From: an uncultured Shewanella sp.
GTDB lineage: Bacteria; Pseudomonadota; Gammaproteobacteria; Enterobacterales; Shewanellaceae
NCBI RefSeq assembly: GCF_947497935.1
Contig: NZ_CANMIO010000021.1
Span: 1 to 64,000 of the forward strand
DNA length: 64,000 nt
Direction of reading: 5' to 3'
How positions within the stretch are numbered: position 1 is the first letter of the stretch; each line of letters begins with the position of its first letter. Under the pieces are notes generated by a model. That model was not told the origin of the DNA. It saw only the letters and a program-made list of their open reading frames with translations, and ran no database searches. The position numbers and the translations under genes are program-made. Shown here one piece after another: positions 35,281 to 44,359 of the stretch.

Positions 35281-37698
35281 TTAAACGTCGAGGTTAGCCA
35301 CATTCAGAGCATTGGCTTCGATAAAGTCACGACGTGGCTCAACCTGATCACCCATTAAGCAGGTAAATAGTTGGTCAGCTGCAATAGCATCTTCAATGGT
35401 AACTTGCAGCATACGGCGTGACTCTGGATCCATTGTAGTTTCCCACAACTGCTCAGGGTTCATCTCGCCCAATCCTTTATAACGCTGTATGTATAGGCCA
35501 CGCTTAGATTCGTTCATTAACCAATCTAATGCTTCAACAAAACTTACAACGTCTTTAGTGCGCTCACCACGTTGTACATAGCCACCATCTTCAACTAGAC
35601 CGTTGATTTCAGAGCCCATCTTAACGATACGCTGGTAATCAGTAGACTGGAAAAAGTCATATGAGAACATGTAGTGAGTATCGATACCGTGCTTACGAAT
35701 AGTAATCTTAGGTAGATAAACTTGACGTTCTGGATCAAGAACTGGCTCAGCACTGTATAAAATGCCGCCTGTTTCTTTATCAATTAAGTCAGCTACAAAT
35801 ACATCAGCCCAAGCTTTAACCTGTGCTTCGTCGCTCAGCATCTCATTAGTGATTGCTGGGTGATATAGCATTAAATCAGTAATGTTAGTTGGGTAACGTT
35901 GCTCTAAACGAGCAATGATAGCTTCCACTTCACGATACTGATTAACCAAACGCTCTAGCGGCTGACCAGACATACCTGGTGCGCCTTGCGAAGGATAGAT
36001 ATTGGCATTATCTAGCGCCTGAGTCGTTAGGTACTCAGTTAATGCTGGATCATCTTTCAGATACTGTTCTTGCTTACCTTTCTTAACCTTGTATAGCGGA
36101 GGCTGTGCAATATACACATAGCCACGCTCGATAAGCTCAGGCATTTGACGGAAGAAGAAGGTCAACAGCAAGGTACGAATATGCGAGCCGTCGACGTCGG
36201 CATCGGTCATGATAACGATGTTGTGATAACGGGTCTTATCAGGGTTATATTCGTCACGGCCAATACCACAACCTAGTGCAGTGATCAGCGTTGCCACTTC
36301 TTGCGAAGATAACATCTTATCGAAACGTGCTTTTTCTACGTTTAGGATCTTACCCTTTAGTGGAAGAATAGCTTGGTTCTTACGGTTACGACCCTGCTTG
36401 GCGCTGCCACCAGCTGAGTCACCCTCCACTATGTAAATTTCAGAAAGACCAGGGTCCTTCTCTTGGCAGTCTGCAAGTTTACCAGGCAAACCACCTAAAT
36501 CTAATGCGCCCTTACGACGAGTCATTTCGCGCGCTTTACGAGCCGCTTCACGAGCACGAGCAGCGTCGATAATCTTACCAACAATTAACTTAGCTTCGTT
36601 TGGATGCTCCATTAGGTAATCACCTAATTGTTCACCCATGGTCTGCTCAACAGCAGACTTCACTTCACTGGAAACTAACTTATCTTTAGTCTGAGAACTG
36701 AACTTAGGATCAGGAACCTTAACAGAGATAACTGCAGTTAGACCTTCGCGAGCATCATCACCCGTTGCAGCAGTCTTACCTTTCTTATTAAAGCCTTCAC
36801 GTTCCATATAGTTGTTCAAGTTACGTGTTAGTGCACCACGGAAGCCCGCTAAGTGAGTACCACCATCGCGCTGTGGAATGTTGTTGGTAAAACAGAAAAT
36901 GTTTTCCTGGAAGCCATCATTCCATTGCATAGCAACTTCAACGGTAATACCGTCTTCACGCTCTTGAATAAAGTGGAATACTTCTTTGTTTACCGGTGTT
37001 TTGTTAACGTTCAAGTAGTCAACAAATGCACTGATACCGCCTTCATACTTGAAGAACTCATCACGGTTATCACGCTCGTCAACCAGACGGATACCCACAC
37101 CAGAGTTTAGGAATGATAATTCACGAACACGCTTGGCTAGAATATCGAAGTGGAACAGGACATCAGAGAAGGTCTCTGCACTTGGCCAAAAACGGATTTC
37201 AGTACCCGTCTTAGTCGCTTCACCAATTGCGGTAATTGGCGCATCTGGTACACCGTGAGTGTAAAACTGCTCATATACCTTGCCGTCACGACGAATAGTC
37301 ATCTGCAGCTTAGAAGATAGTGCGTTTACAACCGATACACCTACACCGTGCAAACCACCCGATACTTTATAAGAGTTATCATCGAATTTACCGCCGGCGT
37401 GAAGTACAGTCATAATAACTTCAGCAGCAGAGATACCTTCCTCTTCGTGGATAGATACCGGAATACCACGGCCGTCATCTCGAACCGATACTGAACCATC
37501 GGCATGAATGGTAATAATGACGTCGTTACAATGGCCCGCTAACGCTTCATCGATAGAGTTATCGACTACTTCGAATACCATGTGATGTAGACCTGTACCA
37601 TCATCGGTATCACCGATGTACATGCCTGGTCTTTTACGTACCGCATCAAGGCCCTTTAGAACCTTAATACTCGAAGAATCATAACTATTCTCTGACAT
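35281..37698 (-). CDS. gyrB: DNA gyrase subunit B
   Basis: An 805-residue ATPase subunit of gyrase. The GHKL ATP site is EVVDNSIDEALAGHCNDV, DDGRGIPVSIHEEE and GGLHGVGVSVVNALS. The TOPRIM part has IVEGDSAGGSAKQGRNRKNQAILPLKGKILNVEKAR and MTDADVDGSHIRTLLLTFFFRQMPEL. The start MSENSYDSSSIKVLKG (37698, with GAGAG upstream) gives nearly the E. coli length (804); an upstream ATG at 37722 adds 8 residues. It ends the leftward dnaA-dnaN-recF-gyrB group. Confidence 0.97.
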   Translation of the reverse strand: MSENSYDSSSIKVLKGLDAVRKRPGMYIGDTDDGTGLHHMVFEVVDNSIDEALAGHCNDVIITIHADGSVSVRDDGRGIPVSIHEEEGISAAEVIMTVLHAGGKFDDNSYKVSGGLHGVGVSVVNALSSKLQMTIRRDGKVYEQFYTHGVPDAPITAIGEATKTGTEIRFWPSAETFSDVLFHFDILAKRVRELSFLNSGVGIRLVDERDNRDEFFKYEGGISAFVDYLNVNKTPVNKEVFHFIQEREDGITVEVAMQWNDGFQENIFCFTNNIPQRDGGTHLAGFRGALTRNLNNYMEREGFNKKGKTAATGDDAREGLTAVISVKVPDPKFSSQTKDKLVSSEVKSAVEQTMGEQLGDYLMEHPNEAKLIVGKIIDAARAREAARKAREMTRRKGALDLGGLPGKLADCQEKDPGLSEIYIVEGDSAGGSAKQGRNRKNQAILPLKGKILNVEKARFDKMLSSQEVATLITALGCGIGRDEYNPDKTRYHNIVIMTDADVDGSHIRTLLLTFFFRQMPELIERGYVYIAQPPLYKVKKGKQEQYLKDDPALTEYLTTQALDNANIYPSQGAPGMSGQPLERLVNQYREVEAIIARLEQRYPTNITDLMLYHPAITNEMLSDEAQVKAWADVFVADLIDKETGGILYSAEPVLDPERQVYLPKITIRKHGIDTHYMFSYDFFQSTDYQRIVKMGSEINGLVEDGGYVQRGERTKDVVSFVEALDWLMNESKRGLYIQRYKGLGEMNPEQLWETTMDPESRRMLQVTIEDAIAADQLFTCLMGDQVEPRRDFIEANALNVANLDV

Positions 37699-37714
37699 AT
37701 TATTCTCTCGTCGG

Positions 37715-38797
37715 TTATTCAATTACCGTTACACGACCCTGTTCCACATGGAACATCTTAGTTGGCGGCGTGATTAACGAATCCACTATTGCTGCAGGCT
37801 CAATAGCCGTGACAAAAACTTGTGCCCCTGTATCCGCTAATTGCTGTAACAATAGTTTTCTATGCTGTGCATCCAATTCCGATGGAAGATCGTCCACCAG
37901 ATAAATACTTTTTTTATCTATTTGTTGTTTGAGCAACTTTCCCTGTGCAATGCGTAATGCACAGACTAACAATTTCAGCTGACCACGAGATAAAGCATCT
38001 TGCGCAGGTAGTGTCCCTACCCGCAAACGTAAATCAGCTTTATGCGGTCCACTGACGGTATAGCCCGTGGCTAAATCTCTAGGATATTGCGTCTCGAGTA
38101 GCTGAGCATACTCGGTTTTTGCATCCCATCCTCGAGTAAAAGAAACCTTAACATCTACCAGAGGTAAAAACTCTCCGATTATACCCTTAAGTAGCTCATT
38201 TAACGAGTCTACATATTGCTTTCTTATGTCGGTTACCAGTTCAGCATAACGAATAAATTCTTTATCCCAAAATTGAATCGAACTATAGGGCGAACCATCT
38301 CTGAGTAACTGATTTCGCTGCTTTAAAATTCGACGTACATTCACCCATGCAGCATAAAAACGTGGGTCAGAATGAAATGCCCCCCAGTCGATGAACTGAC
38401 GCCTAGACTTTGGCCCTTCAAACAACAGCGAAAAACTCTCTGGAGTGATCACCTGGATCGGTAATGTTTCGGCTAACGTCGATAAACGCTTTACTTTATC
38501 ACCATTGATTTTAACTTCAATATCACCGCTTCTAAAACGACGCAAACCTATCTTACTCTGCTCGTCAGCGCTTTCCATATTGGCAAACAGAGTCAATGCG
38601 TCATCGTCATTCTTAATAACACGTTGGGAAAGATGGCTTCGAAAGGAGCGCCCCATGCCGAGGAAGTAAATTGCCTCTAAGATACTGGTTTTGCCACTAC
38701 CGTTTTGACCATAGATTAAGTTCAGCCCCTCACCCGGCTGCAGTTGTGCAGAAGATATATTACGAAAAGATTCGATATGGAGACGACTAAGACTCAT
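37715..38797 (-). CDS. recF: DNA replication and repair protein RecF
   Basis: A 360-residue ABC-type ATPase that loads RecA at gaps. Walker A GQNGSGKTSILEAIYFLG near residue 30, signature region LSRGQLKLLVCALRIAQGKLL, and Walker B IYLVDDLPSELD. It begins MSLSRLHIESFRNISS, typical of the family. The last residues MFHVEQG are encoded by a parS-like sequence. gyrB starts 16 nt downstream. A large hairpin separates it from dnaN upstream. Confidence 0.97.
   Translation of the reverse strand: MSLSRLHIESFRNISSAQLQPGEGLNLIYGQNGSGKTSILEAIYFLGMGRSFRSHLSQRVIKNDDDALTLFANMESADEQSKIGLRRFRSGDIEVKINGDKVKRLSTLAETLPIQVITPESFSLLFEGPKSRRQFIDWGAFHSDPRFYAAWVNVRRILKQRNQLLRDGSPYSSIQFWDKEFIRYAELVTDIRKQYVDSLNELLKGIIGEFLPLVDVKVSFTRGWDAKTEYAQLLETQYPRDLATGYTVSGPHKADLRLRVGTLPAQDALSRGQLKLLVCALRIAQGKLLKQQIDKKSIYLVDDLPSELDAQHRKLLLQQLADTGAQVFVTAIEPAAIVDSLITPPTKMFHVEQGRVTVIE
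37740..37755. other. parS-like site in the 3' end of recF
   Basis: TGTTCCACATGGAACA on the plus strand, the reverse complement of the variant at 30083 and one change from the perfect parS. It encodes the MFHVEQ segment of RecF. Confidence 0.7.
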
Positions 38798-38842
38798 TGA
38801 TGACCTTTATTACAACGGGGGGAGTGTTTTACTGAGTCACTT

Positions 38843-38888
38843 AGGTTAACTAGATAAAGTGTATTTAACGCCTTTATCTAGTTAACCT
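38843..38888. repeat. 17-bp perfect hairpin between dnaN and recF
   Basis: AGGTTAACTAGATAAAG (38843-38859), a 12-nt loop, and the exact complement (38872-38888). With a one-base bulge the pairing continues about five more base pairs outward. There is no U-tract on either side, so it looks more like an mRNA processing, attenuation or pausing element than a terminator. Confidence 0.8.
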
Positions 38889-38915
38889 TAAGTCAAGATA
38901 GAAAAGAGTCGGAGA

Positions 38916-40016
38916 CTACAAACGCATTGGCATAACAACATACATAGAGTCTTGTTCTATGTGGTTGTCAATAAGCGCACTTGAGTTACCGTCTATCAAG
39001 GTAATGCGTACATCATCTGAAGGTAGGTTGTTGAGTACGTCGAGTAAATAACTGACGTTAAAACCTATCTCTAATGGCGCATTTTCATATTCTACATCTA
39101 AGATCTCTTCCGCTTCTTCCTGTTCAGGATTATTAGCGGTGATCTTAATTAAATTGTTTTCCAGCTGCACACGTACGCCACGGAACTTCTCGTTCGACAG
39201 AATAGAAGCACGCAGTAACGCTTGCTTTAACTGCTGACGGCTAGCAATAACTATCTTGTCGCCACCTTTTGGCAGCACTCGACGATAATCAGGGAAACGA
39301 CCATCTACCAATTTACTGGTAAATACCGCAGTCGCCGTCGTCGCTCGAATGGCATTATCACCAATTGCAATCGTCACGTCGAGATCATCAGCCTCGAATG
39401 AGCGCATCAATTCCAATACGCCTTTACGCGGAACAATCACTTGCTTTTCAGGCAGTGATGCCTCGATCATACGATGGCTCAATGCCAAACGGTGGCCGTC
39501 AGTCGCAATCGCGCGCAGTACATTGCCTTCGGTTTCCAATAACAGGCCATTAAGGTAATAACGTACGTCTTGGTTAGCCATTGAGAACTGTGTCGCATCT
39601 ATCAGCGACTTCATGGTACCTTGCTTCAGGGTAAACTCTATCTCAGCTTCAAAAGCATCAACATTTGGATACTCTTCAGCTGGCAAAGTCGCCAAAGTAA
39701 AGCGACTACGACCCGAACGTAACAACAGACGGTTTTCTTGCTGTTCTATTTTAAGCTCTACCTGATCCGGCAGTGACTTAACAATATCTAAAAACTTCTT
39801 CGCTGGAACCGTTGTACGGCCCTCAAGGATCTCACCTTCTAGCTGAACTTCGCCGACTAATTCGACCTCTAAATCGGTTCCAGTCAACTTAAGTGAGTGA
39901 TTACTCACTTCAACTAAAAGGTTTGCCAGTATAGGCAAGTTATGCCGCCTTTCTACCGCACCGCTGACTAATTGCAGCGGTTTGAGTAAGGCGTCCCTAT
40001 CAATTGAGAATTTCAT
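38916..40016 (-). CDS. dnaN: DNA polymerase III sliding clamp beta subunit
   Basis: A 366-residue clamp, same length as E. coli DnaN, with three repeated domains. It begins MKFSIDRDALLKPLQLVSGAVERRHNLPILANLLV and ends SMYVVMPMRL, the conserved MPMRL hydrophobic-cleft end. It lies 19 nt downstream of dnaA and is cotranscribed with it. Confidence 0.98.
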   Translation of the reverse strand: MKFSIDRDALLKPLQLVSGAVERRHNLPILANLLVEVSNHSLKLTGTDLEVELVGEVQLEGEILEGRTTVPAKKFLDIVKSLPDQVELKIEQQENRLLLRSGRSRFTLATLPAEEYPNVDAFEAEIEFTLKQGTMKSLIDATQFSMANQDVRYYLNGLLLETEGNVLRAIATDGHRLALSHRMIEASLPEKQVIVPRKGVLELMRSFEADDLDVTIAIGDNAIRATTATAVFTSKLVDGRFPDYRRVLPKGGDKIVIASRQQLKQALLRASILSNEKFRGVRVQLENNLIKITANNPEQEEAEEILDVEYENAPLEIGFNVSYLLDVLNNLPSDDVRITLIDGNSSALIDNHIEQDSMYVVMPMRL

Positions 40017-40035
40017 TGATTCAATATCCCTGCTC

Positions 40036-41421
40036 TTAAGAAGATAAAGTTCTTATCAAGTTAGCATAATCTTCTTTAATGTCATGACTTTCTTCACGTA
40101 ACTGTGCAATTTTACGGCATGCATGTAAAACAGTTGTGTGATCACGACCACCAAAGGCATCCCCAATCTCAGGCAAGCTCTGGTTAGTTAACTCTTTCGA
40201 TAACGCCATTGCCATCTGTCTTGGGCGCGCCACACTACGTGAACGACGCTTAGATAACATGTCAGCCATCTTTATCTTGTAGTATTCCGCTACCGTTTTC
40301 TGAATATTATCGATAGTGACCAACTTCTCTTGTAGAGCAAGTAAGTCTCGTAGCGCTTCACGCACAAAGTCGATAGTAATCGGACGGCCGGTAAAGTTAG
40401 CGTTAGCAATTACACGGTTCAGTGCACCTTCAAGCTCACGTACGTTCGAACGTAAACGCTTCGCAATAAAGAATGCGACTTCATCGGGTAAGTTAATGCC
40501 GCTCTCTTGTGCCTTGCGCATCAAGATCGCCACACGGGTTTCTAATTCTGGCGGCTCAATAGCAACCGTCAGACCCCAACCAAAACGAGATTTAAGGCGA
40601 TCTTCAACACCATCGATCTCTTTCGGGTATTTATCCGATGTCAGAATGATCTGATGATTACCTTCTAATAAGGCATTAAAGGTATGGAAAAACTCTTCTT
40701 GAGATCTATCTTTATTCGCGAAGAATTGGATGTCATCGATAAACAATGCATCAACGCTACGGTAGTAACGCTTAAATTCTTCGATAGCGTTATTTTGTAA
40801 CGCCTTAACCATGTCTTGCACGAAACGCTCAGAATGCATGTAAACCACTTTTGCATCTGGCTTATTCTTAATAATGCCATTACCAACAGCGTGCAATAGG
40901 TGAGTCTTACCTAAACCCGTGCCACCATAAAGGAACAATGGGTTATACGCACCACCAGGATTTTCAGCCACCTGCAAAGCAGCCGCTTTACCTAATTGGT
41001 TTGATTTACCTTCTACGAAGTTATCAAACTGGTAAGTCGGATTAATATTACTGCGGTGATTAGCATTCGCCATAGGCTCTGCATGCGGAGTATTAAAAGA
41101 AGGCTTAGTGACTTCTCTACTCGCAGGTCTGCTAGTTCTTATTGCCGCTGTGGCCTGAACAACAGGTTTAGCCGAAGGGCGGCTACCTATATCGAAACGC
41201 AAACTTGGCGCATCGCTACCCATTTGTTCAGTAAAAAATTGGTTGATGATATTTAGGTATTTGTCCCTAACCCAATCCAACACAAAACGATTAGGCGCAT
41301 AGATGACGAGTGTGTCGCCTTCCATTTCTGCTTGTAACGGTCTTATCCACATACTGAATTGCTGAGCTGATAGCTCATCTTGCAGCCTTGCGATACATTG
41401 TTGCCAAAGTGAAACCGCCAC
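40036..41421 (-). CDS. dnaA: Chromosomal replication initiator DnaA
   Basis: A 461-residue AAA+ initiator. Domain I SLWQQCIARLQDELSAQQFSMWIRPL; a linker rich in Ala/Pro/Thr (about 80-130); Walker A GGTGLGKTH at 166-174; Walker B ALFIDDIQFF; and C-terminal domain IV with the DnaA-box helix GGRDHTTVLHACRKI. GTG at 41421 (VAVSLWQQ) is chosen because it matches the family start and follows GGGGAT; the ATG at 41448 would add nine unconserved residues. Its upstream region carries DnaA boxes and very many GATC sites. Confidence 0.97.
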   Translation of the reverse strand: MAVSLWQQCIARLQDELSAQQFSMWIRPLQAEMEGDTLVIYAPNRFVLDWVRDKYLNIINQFFTEQMGSDAPSLRFDIGSRPSAKPVVQATAAIRTSRPASREVTKPSFNTPHAEPMANANHRSNINPTYQFDNFVEGKSNQLGKAAALQVAENPGGAYNPLFLYGGTGLGKTHLLHAVGNGIIKNKPDAKVVYMHSERFVQDMVKALQNNAIEEFKRYYRSVDALFIDDIQFFANKDRSQEEFFHTFNALLEGNHQIILTSDKYPKEIDGVEDRLKSRFGWGLTVAIEPPELETRVAILMRKAQESGINLPDEVAFFIAKRLRSNVRELEGALNRVIANANFTGRPITIDFVREALRDLLALQEKLVTIDNIQKTVAEYYKIKMADMLSKRRSRSVARPRQMAMALSKELTNQSLPEIGDAFGGRDHTTVLHACRKIAQLREESHDIKEDYANLIRTLSS

Positions 41422-41760
41422 TGTAGTTATCCCCAAAAGATCATACAAAAGAGGCCTATTCTATAGTGAGATCACGCTGATCGCTATCCTTTAAATATAT
41501 TTATCCCCAGATAGATCAACTAATCATTAAGATCTCGATCCAAAAAGATCCCTTGCGATCAAAAAATATTGATGAAGCGACAAATCCAGCTTTATAAAGC
41601 GATCCAGATCGATCTATAATACAAACCCTTCGATCTGTTTTTTGATCGACCAAACCACAAGATGTAGTGGTAACTCACAGAGTTATCCACACATTATGGT
41701 AGAGTTGAATCTTCGAAGTATATTCAGAGATGGCAATATTTAATCACTTGCGCTGATTGA
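41422..41760. promoter_or_regulatory. dnaA upstream control region: DnaA boxes and GATC cluster
   Basis: AT-rich and non-coding. It holds a perfect DnaA box TTATCCACA at 41683-41691, a near box TTATCCCCA at 41501-41509, and 13 GATC sites between 41439 and 41647. That is denser than in oriC itself. Autoregulation by DnaA and SeqA sequestration after replication are likely inferences. A pair of divergent transcripts (dnaA and rpmH) starts here. Confidence 0.75.
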
Positions 41761-41763
41761 TAG

Positions 41764-41792
41764 TTGACGCGCATAACTAAAGTGATTACAAT
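41764..41792 (+). promoter_or_regulatory. Predicted rpmH promoter
   Basis: TTGACG (41764-41769), 17-bp spacer, TACAAT (41787-41792). One mismatch per hexamer, 74 nt before rpmH. Confidence 0.75.
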
Positions 41793-41865
41793 TCGGCCTC
41801 TTTTTTGCCCTTAGCTCTTTTTTGGAGTTTAAGGATTATTAACCTAACAAAGACGGATTGCCATA

Positions 41866-42003
41866 ATGAGTAAACGTACTTTTCAACCTAGCAACCTGAA
41901 GCGCAAGCGTTCTCACGGCTTCCGCGCTCGTATGGCTACAGTAGGTGGCCGTAAGGTCATCGCACGTCGCCGTGCTAAAGGTCGCGCTCGTCTTTCTGCG
42001 TAA
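41866..42003 (+). CDS. rpmH: 50S ribosomal protein L34
   Basis: A 45-residue basic protein reading [19 protein letters not shown]... and ending GRARLSA, with the highly conserved [19 protein letters not shown]. It sits 8 nt before rnpA in the universal rpmH-rnpA-yidD-yidC-mnmE operon. Confidence 0.98.
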
Positions 42004-42011
42004 TCGTAGAA

Positions 42012-42374
42012 ATGCAAGTGACTAGCTATACCTTTACGCGGGAGTTACGTTTGTTAACTCCCGCGCAATTTAAATCTGTATTTACCAAACCTATCAAAGC
42101 GTCCTCCGCTGAAATAACCTTACTTGCAATTCCTAATTCTGAACAACATCCTCGTTTAGGACTAACTGTTGCCAAGCGTTATGTCAAAAAAGCAAACCAA
42201 CGTAACCGTATTAAACGCATAATTAGAGATAATTTCCGTTTACACCAGCATGATCTACCCGCTGTGGATATCGTTGTGCTTGTAAGAAATGGCGTGCTTG
42301 ATATGGAAAACGCAGAACTTAAAAACTTAGTAGAAAAGCTATGGCGAAAACTCTCTCGCCGTTACAATGGCTAG
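42012..42374 (+). CDS. rnpA: Ribonuclease P protein component
   Basis: A 120-residue basic protein subunit of RNase P. It starts FTRELRLLTPAQFKSVF-like and has the RNR motif KKANQRNRIKRIIRDNFR that contacts the pre-tRNA and catalytic RNA, and LVVLVRNG-like IVVLVRNGV. Its 3' end overlaps yidD by 34 nt, as in other gamma-proteobacteria. Confidence 0.97.
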   Translation: MQVTSYTFTRELRLLTPAQFKSVFTKPIKASSAEITLLAIPNSEQHPRLGLTVAKRYVKKANQRNRIKRIIRDNFRLHQHDLPAVDIVVLVRNGVLDMENAELKNLVEKLWRKLSRRYNG

Positions 42375-42595
42375 CAACTACGATTATTCGTGGTTACCAA
42401 CTACTCATAAGCCCCATGCTGGGGCCTCGTTGTCGCTTCAATCCAACGTGTTCACATTACGCAATCGAAGCAATTCGTTTGCATGGAGTAGTGAAAGGGT
42501 GTTGGTTCGCAGCAAAACGCATATTAAGATGTCACCCTTTACATCCGGGCGGTGAAGACCCCGTCCCTAACAAAAAACATAGGTGCGATAAATAG
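42341..42595 (+). CDS. yidD: Membrane protein insertion efficiency factor YidD
   Basis: An 84-residue protein: IIRGYQLLISPMLGPRCRFNPTCSHYAIEAIRLHGVVKGCWFAAKRILRCHPLHPGG, with three conserved Cys. It starts within rnpA and stops three bases before yidC. It assists YidC-dependent membrane protein insertion. Confidence 0.96.
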   Translation: MAKTLSPLQWLATTIIRGYQLLISPMLGPRCRFNPTCSHYAIEAIRLHGVVKGCWFAAKRILRCHPLHPGGEDPVPNKKHRCDK

Positions 42596-42598
42596 GTT

Positions 42599-44236
42599 AT
42601 GGAATCTCAACGCAATATATTGCTGATCGGTTTGCTGTTTGTCAGCTTTCTACTGTGGCAACAGTGGCAAGCAGATAAAGCGCCTCAACCGGTGGCAGCA
42701 GCTCAAACACAATCTTCTATCCCAGCTTCTACTGTAGCTGACGCCCATAGTTCAGACGTACCTGACGCTGATTCAGCAGTGCCTGAAGCGACTCCAGCAT
42801 CTAAAGAACTAATCACCGTATTTACTGACCAGCTAGAAATCAAAATTGATCCAGTTGGCGGTGATATTGTTTACTCTGCTCTACTTGCTCATAAACTTGA
42901 GGAAAACGGTGACGATCCATTCGTACTGTTAGAACAAACAAACGATATCTATTACATCGCGCAAAGTGGCCTAATTGGTCGTGACGGTATCGACAGCAGT
43001 GTAAAAGGTCGAGCTCACTTTGACAGCGCTTCACGTGAGTACAAATTGGCTGATGGCCAGGACACGCTTAACGTGCCACTAACTTATGTTAGTGATAAAG
43101 GCGTGACTTATACCAAAGTCTTCGTTTTCACTCGTGGAAAATACAACATCGCTGTTGATTACAAAATCAACAACACTTCAGATGCTCAGCTTCAAGTTCA
43201 AATGTACGGACAGATCAAGCACAGCATTAAGAAGAGCGAAAGCAGCATGATGATGCCTACTTACCGTGGTGGTGCATTCTCTACAGCGGATACTCGCTAC
43301 GAGAAGTACAGCTTCGATGATATGGCAGATAAGAACCTAGACAAGTCTACACTTGGCGGCTGGGTTGCGATGCTACAGCATTACTTCGTATCAGCATGGA
43401 TACCACCTGCAGATGATAAAAACATTATCTTCTCAAGCATCAGTGCTGGCGGCCTTGCTAATATCGGTTTCCGCGGTGCACTTTACGATATCGCACCAGG
43501 TTCAGTACAGAACATTAAAGCTGAATTCTATGTTGGTCCTAAAGATCAGAAAGCCCTTTCAGCGCTATCTGATTCATTAAACCTAGTAGTTGACTATGGC
43601 TTCCTATGGTGGCTAGCAGTACCTATCTACAAACTATTGATGTTCTTCCAATCAATCGTTGGTAACTGGGGTCTTGCGATTATCCTAATCACACTAACAG
43701 TTCGCGGTATGCTATACCCGCTAACGAAAGCGCAATACACCTCTATGGCGAAAATGCGTAATCTACAGCCTAAGCTTGCTGAACTGAAAGAACGTTTTGG
43801 TGATGACCGTCAGAAGATGGGTCAAGCTATGATGGAACTGTACAAGAAAGAAAAAGTTAACCCTATGGGTGGCTGTCTTCCAATCTTGCTACAGATGCCT
43901 ATCTTCATCGCACTATACTGGGTACTACTAGAAAGTGTTGAATTGCGTCATGCGCCATTCATGCTTTGGATCACTGACTTATCAGTACAAGATCCTTACT
44001 ACGTACTACCAATCCTAATGGGTATCTCGATGTTCATTATGCAGAAGATGCAGCCAATGGCACCGACTATGGACCCAATGCAAGTTAAGATGATGCAGTG
44101 GATGCCAGTAATCTTTACCGTATTCTTCCTATGGTTCCCAGCTGGTCTGGTTCTATACTGGTTGGTAGGTAACTTAGTTGCGATTACCCAGCAGAAAATT
44201 ATCTATGCTGGTCTAGAGAAAAAAGGGTTAAAATAA
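42599..44236 (+). CDS. yidC: Membrane protein insertase YidC
   Basis: A 545-residue inner-membrane insertase. N-terminal TM (NILLIGLLFVSFLLWQQW), then a low-complexity Ala/Pro/Ser stretch, a periplasmic beta-supersandwich P1 domain (about 70-320), and five conserved C-terminal TM segments including WWLAVPIYKLLMFFQ, NWGLAIILITLTVRGMLYPLTKAQY (with the conserved hydrophilic-groove Arg), LPILLQMPIFIALYWVLLE and WFPAGLVLYWLVGNL. It acts alone or with SecYEG. Confidence 0.97.
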   Translation: MESQRNILLIGLLFVSFLLWQQWQADKAPQPVAAAQTQSSIPASTVADAHSSDVPDADSAVPEATPASKELITVFTDQLEIKIDPVGGDIVYSALLAHKLEENGDDPFVLLEQTNDIYYIAQSGLIGRDGIDSSVKGRAHFDSASREYKLADGQDTLNVPLTYVSDKGVTYTKVFVFTRGKYNIAVDYKINNTSDAQLQVQMYGQIKHSIKKSESSMMMPTYRGGAFSTADTRYEKYSFDDMADKNLDKSTLGGWVAMLQHYFVSAWIPPADDKNIIFSSISAGGLANIGFRGALYDIAPGSVQNIKAEFYVGPKDQKALSALSDSLNLVVDYGFLWWLAVPIYKLLMFFQSIVGNWGLAIILITLTVRGMLYPLTKAQYTSMAKMRNLQPKLAELKERFGDDRQKMGQAMMELYKKEKVNPMGGCLPILLQMPIFIALYWVLLESVELRHAPFMLWITDLSVQDPYYVLPILMGISMFIMQKMQPMAPTMDPMQVKMMQWMPVIFTVFFLWFPAGLVLYWLVGNLVAITQQKIIYAGLEKKGLK

Positions 44237-44254
44237 CCTTTAGCTCTGACTAAC

Positions 44255-44289
44255 AAAAAGCGGTCAATACTGAGTATTGACCGCTTTTT
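44255..44289. terminator. Terminator after yidC
   Basis: AAAAAGCGGTCAATAC, loop TGA, GTATTGACCGCTTTTTT: a 16-bp stem with a T-run. mnmE starts 70 bp later, so it may be only partly cotranscribed with yidC. Confidence 0.92.
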
Positions 44290-44359
44290 TGCTTTCTATG
44301 TAGAGACAATATTTTTAACTTCACTCGAAACACCTGCAATCAAATTAGGAAACACAGTA

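Noticed and set aside
36853..37258. Plus-strand ORFs inside gyrB
   Set aside because: Overlap conserved gyrB coding sequence; no domain and no ribosome site.
41422..41865. dnaA-rpmH gap as the main oriC
   Set aside because: It has DnaA boxes and many GATC, but the mioC-mnmG gap has more boxes and E. coli-like 13-mer/R1 sequence. Kept as a regulatory region and finding.
43021..43050. TTCACGTGA in yidC as a parS
   Set aside because: Only the central 9 bp match; flanking positions disagree with all other sites. The same holds for TTCACGTG in atpA near 59707.
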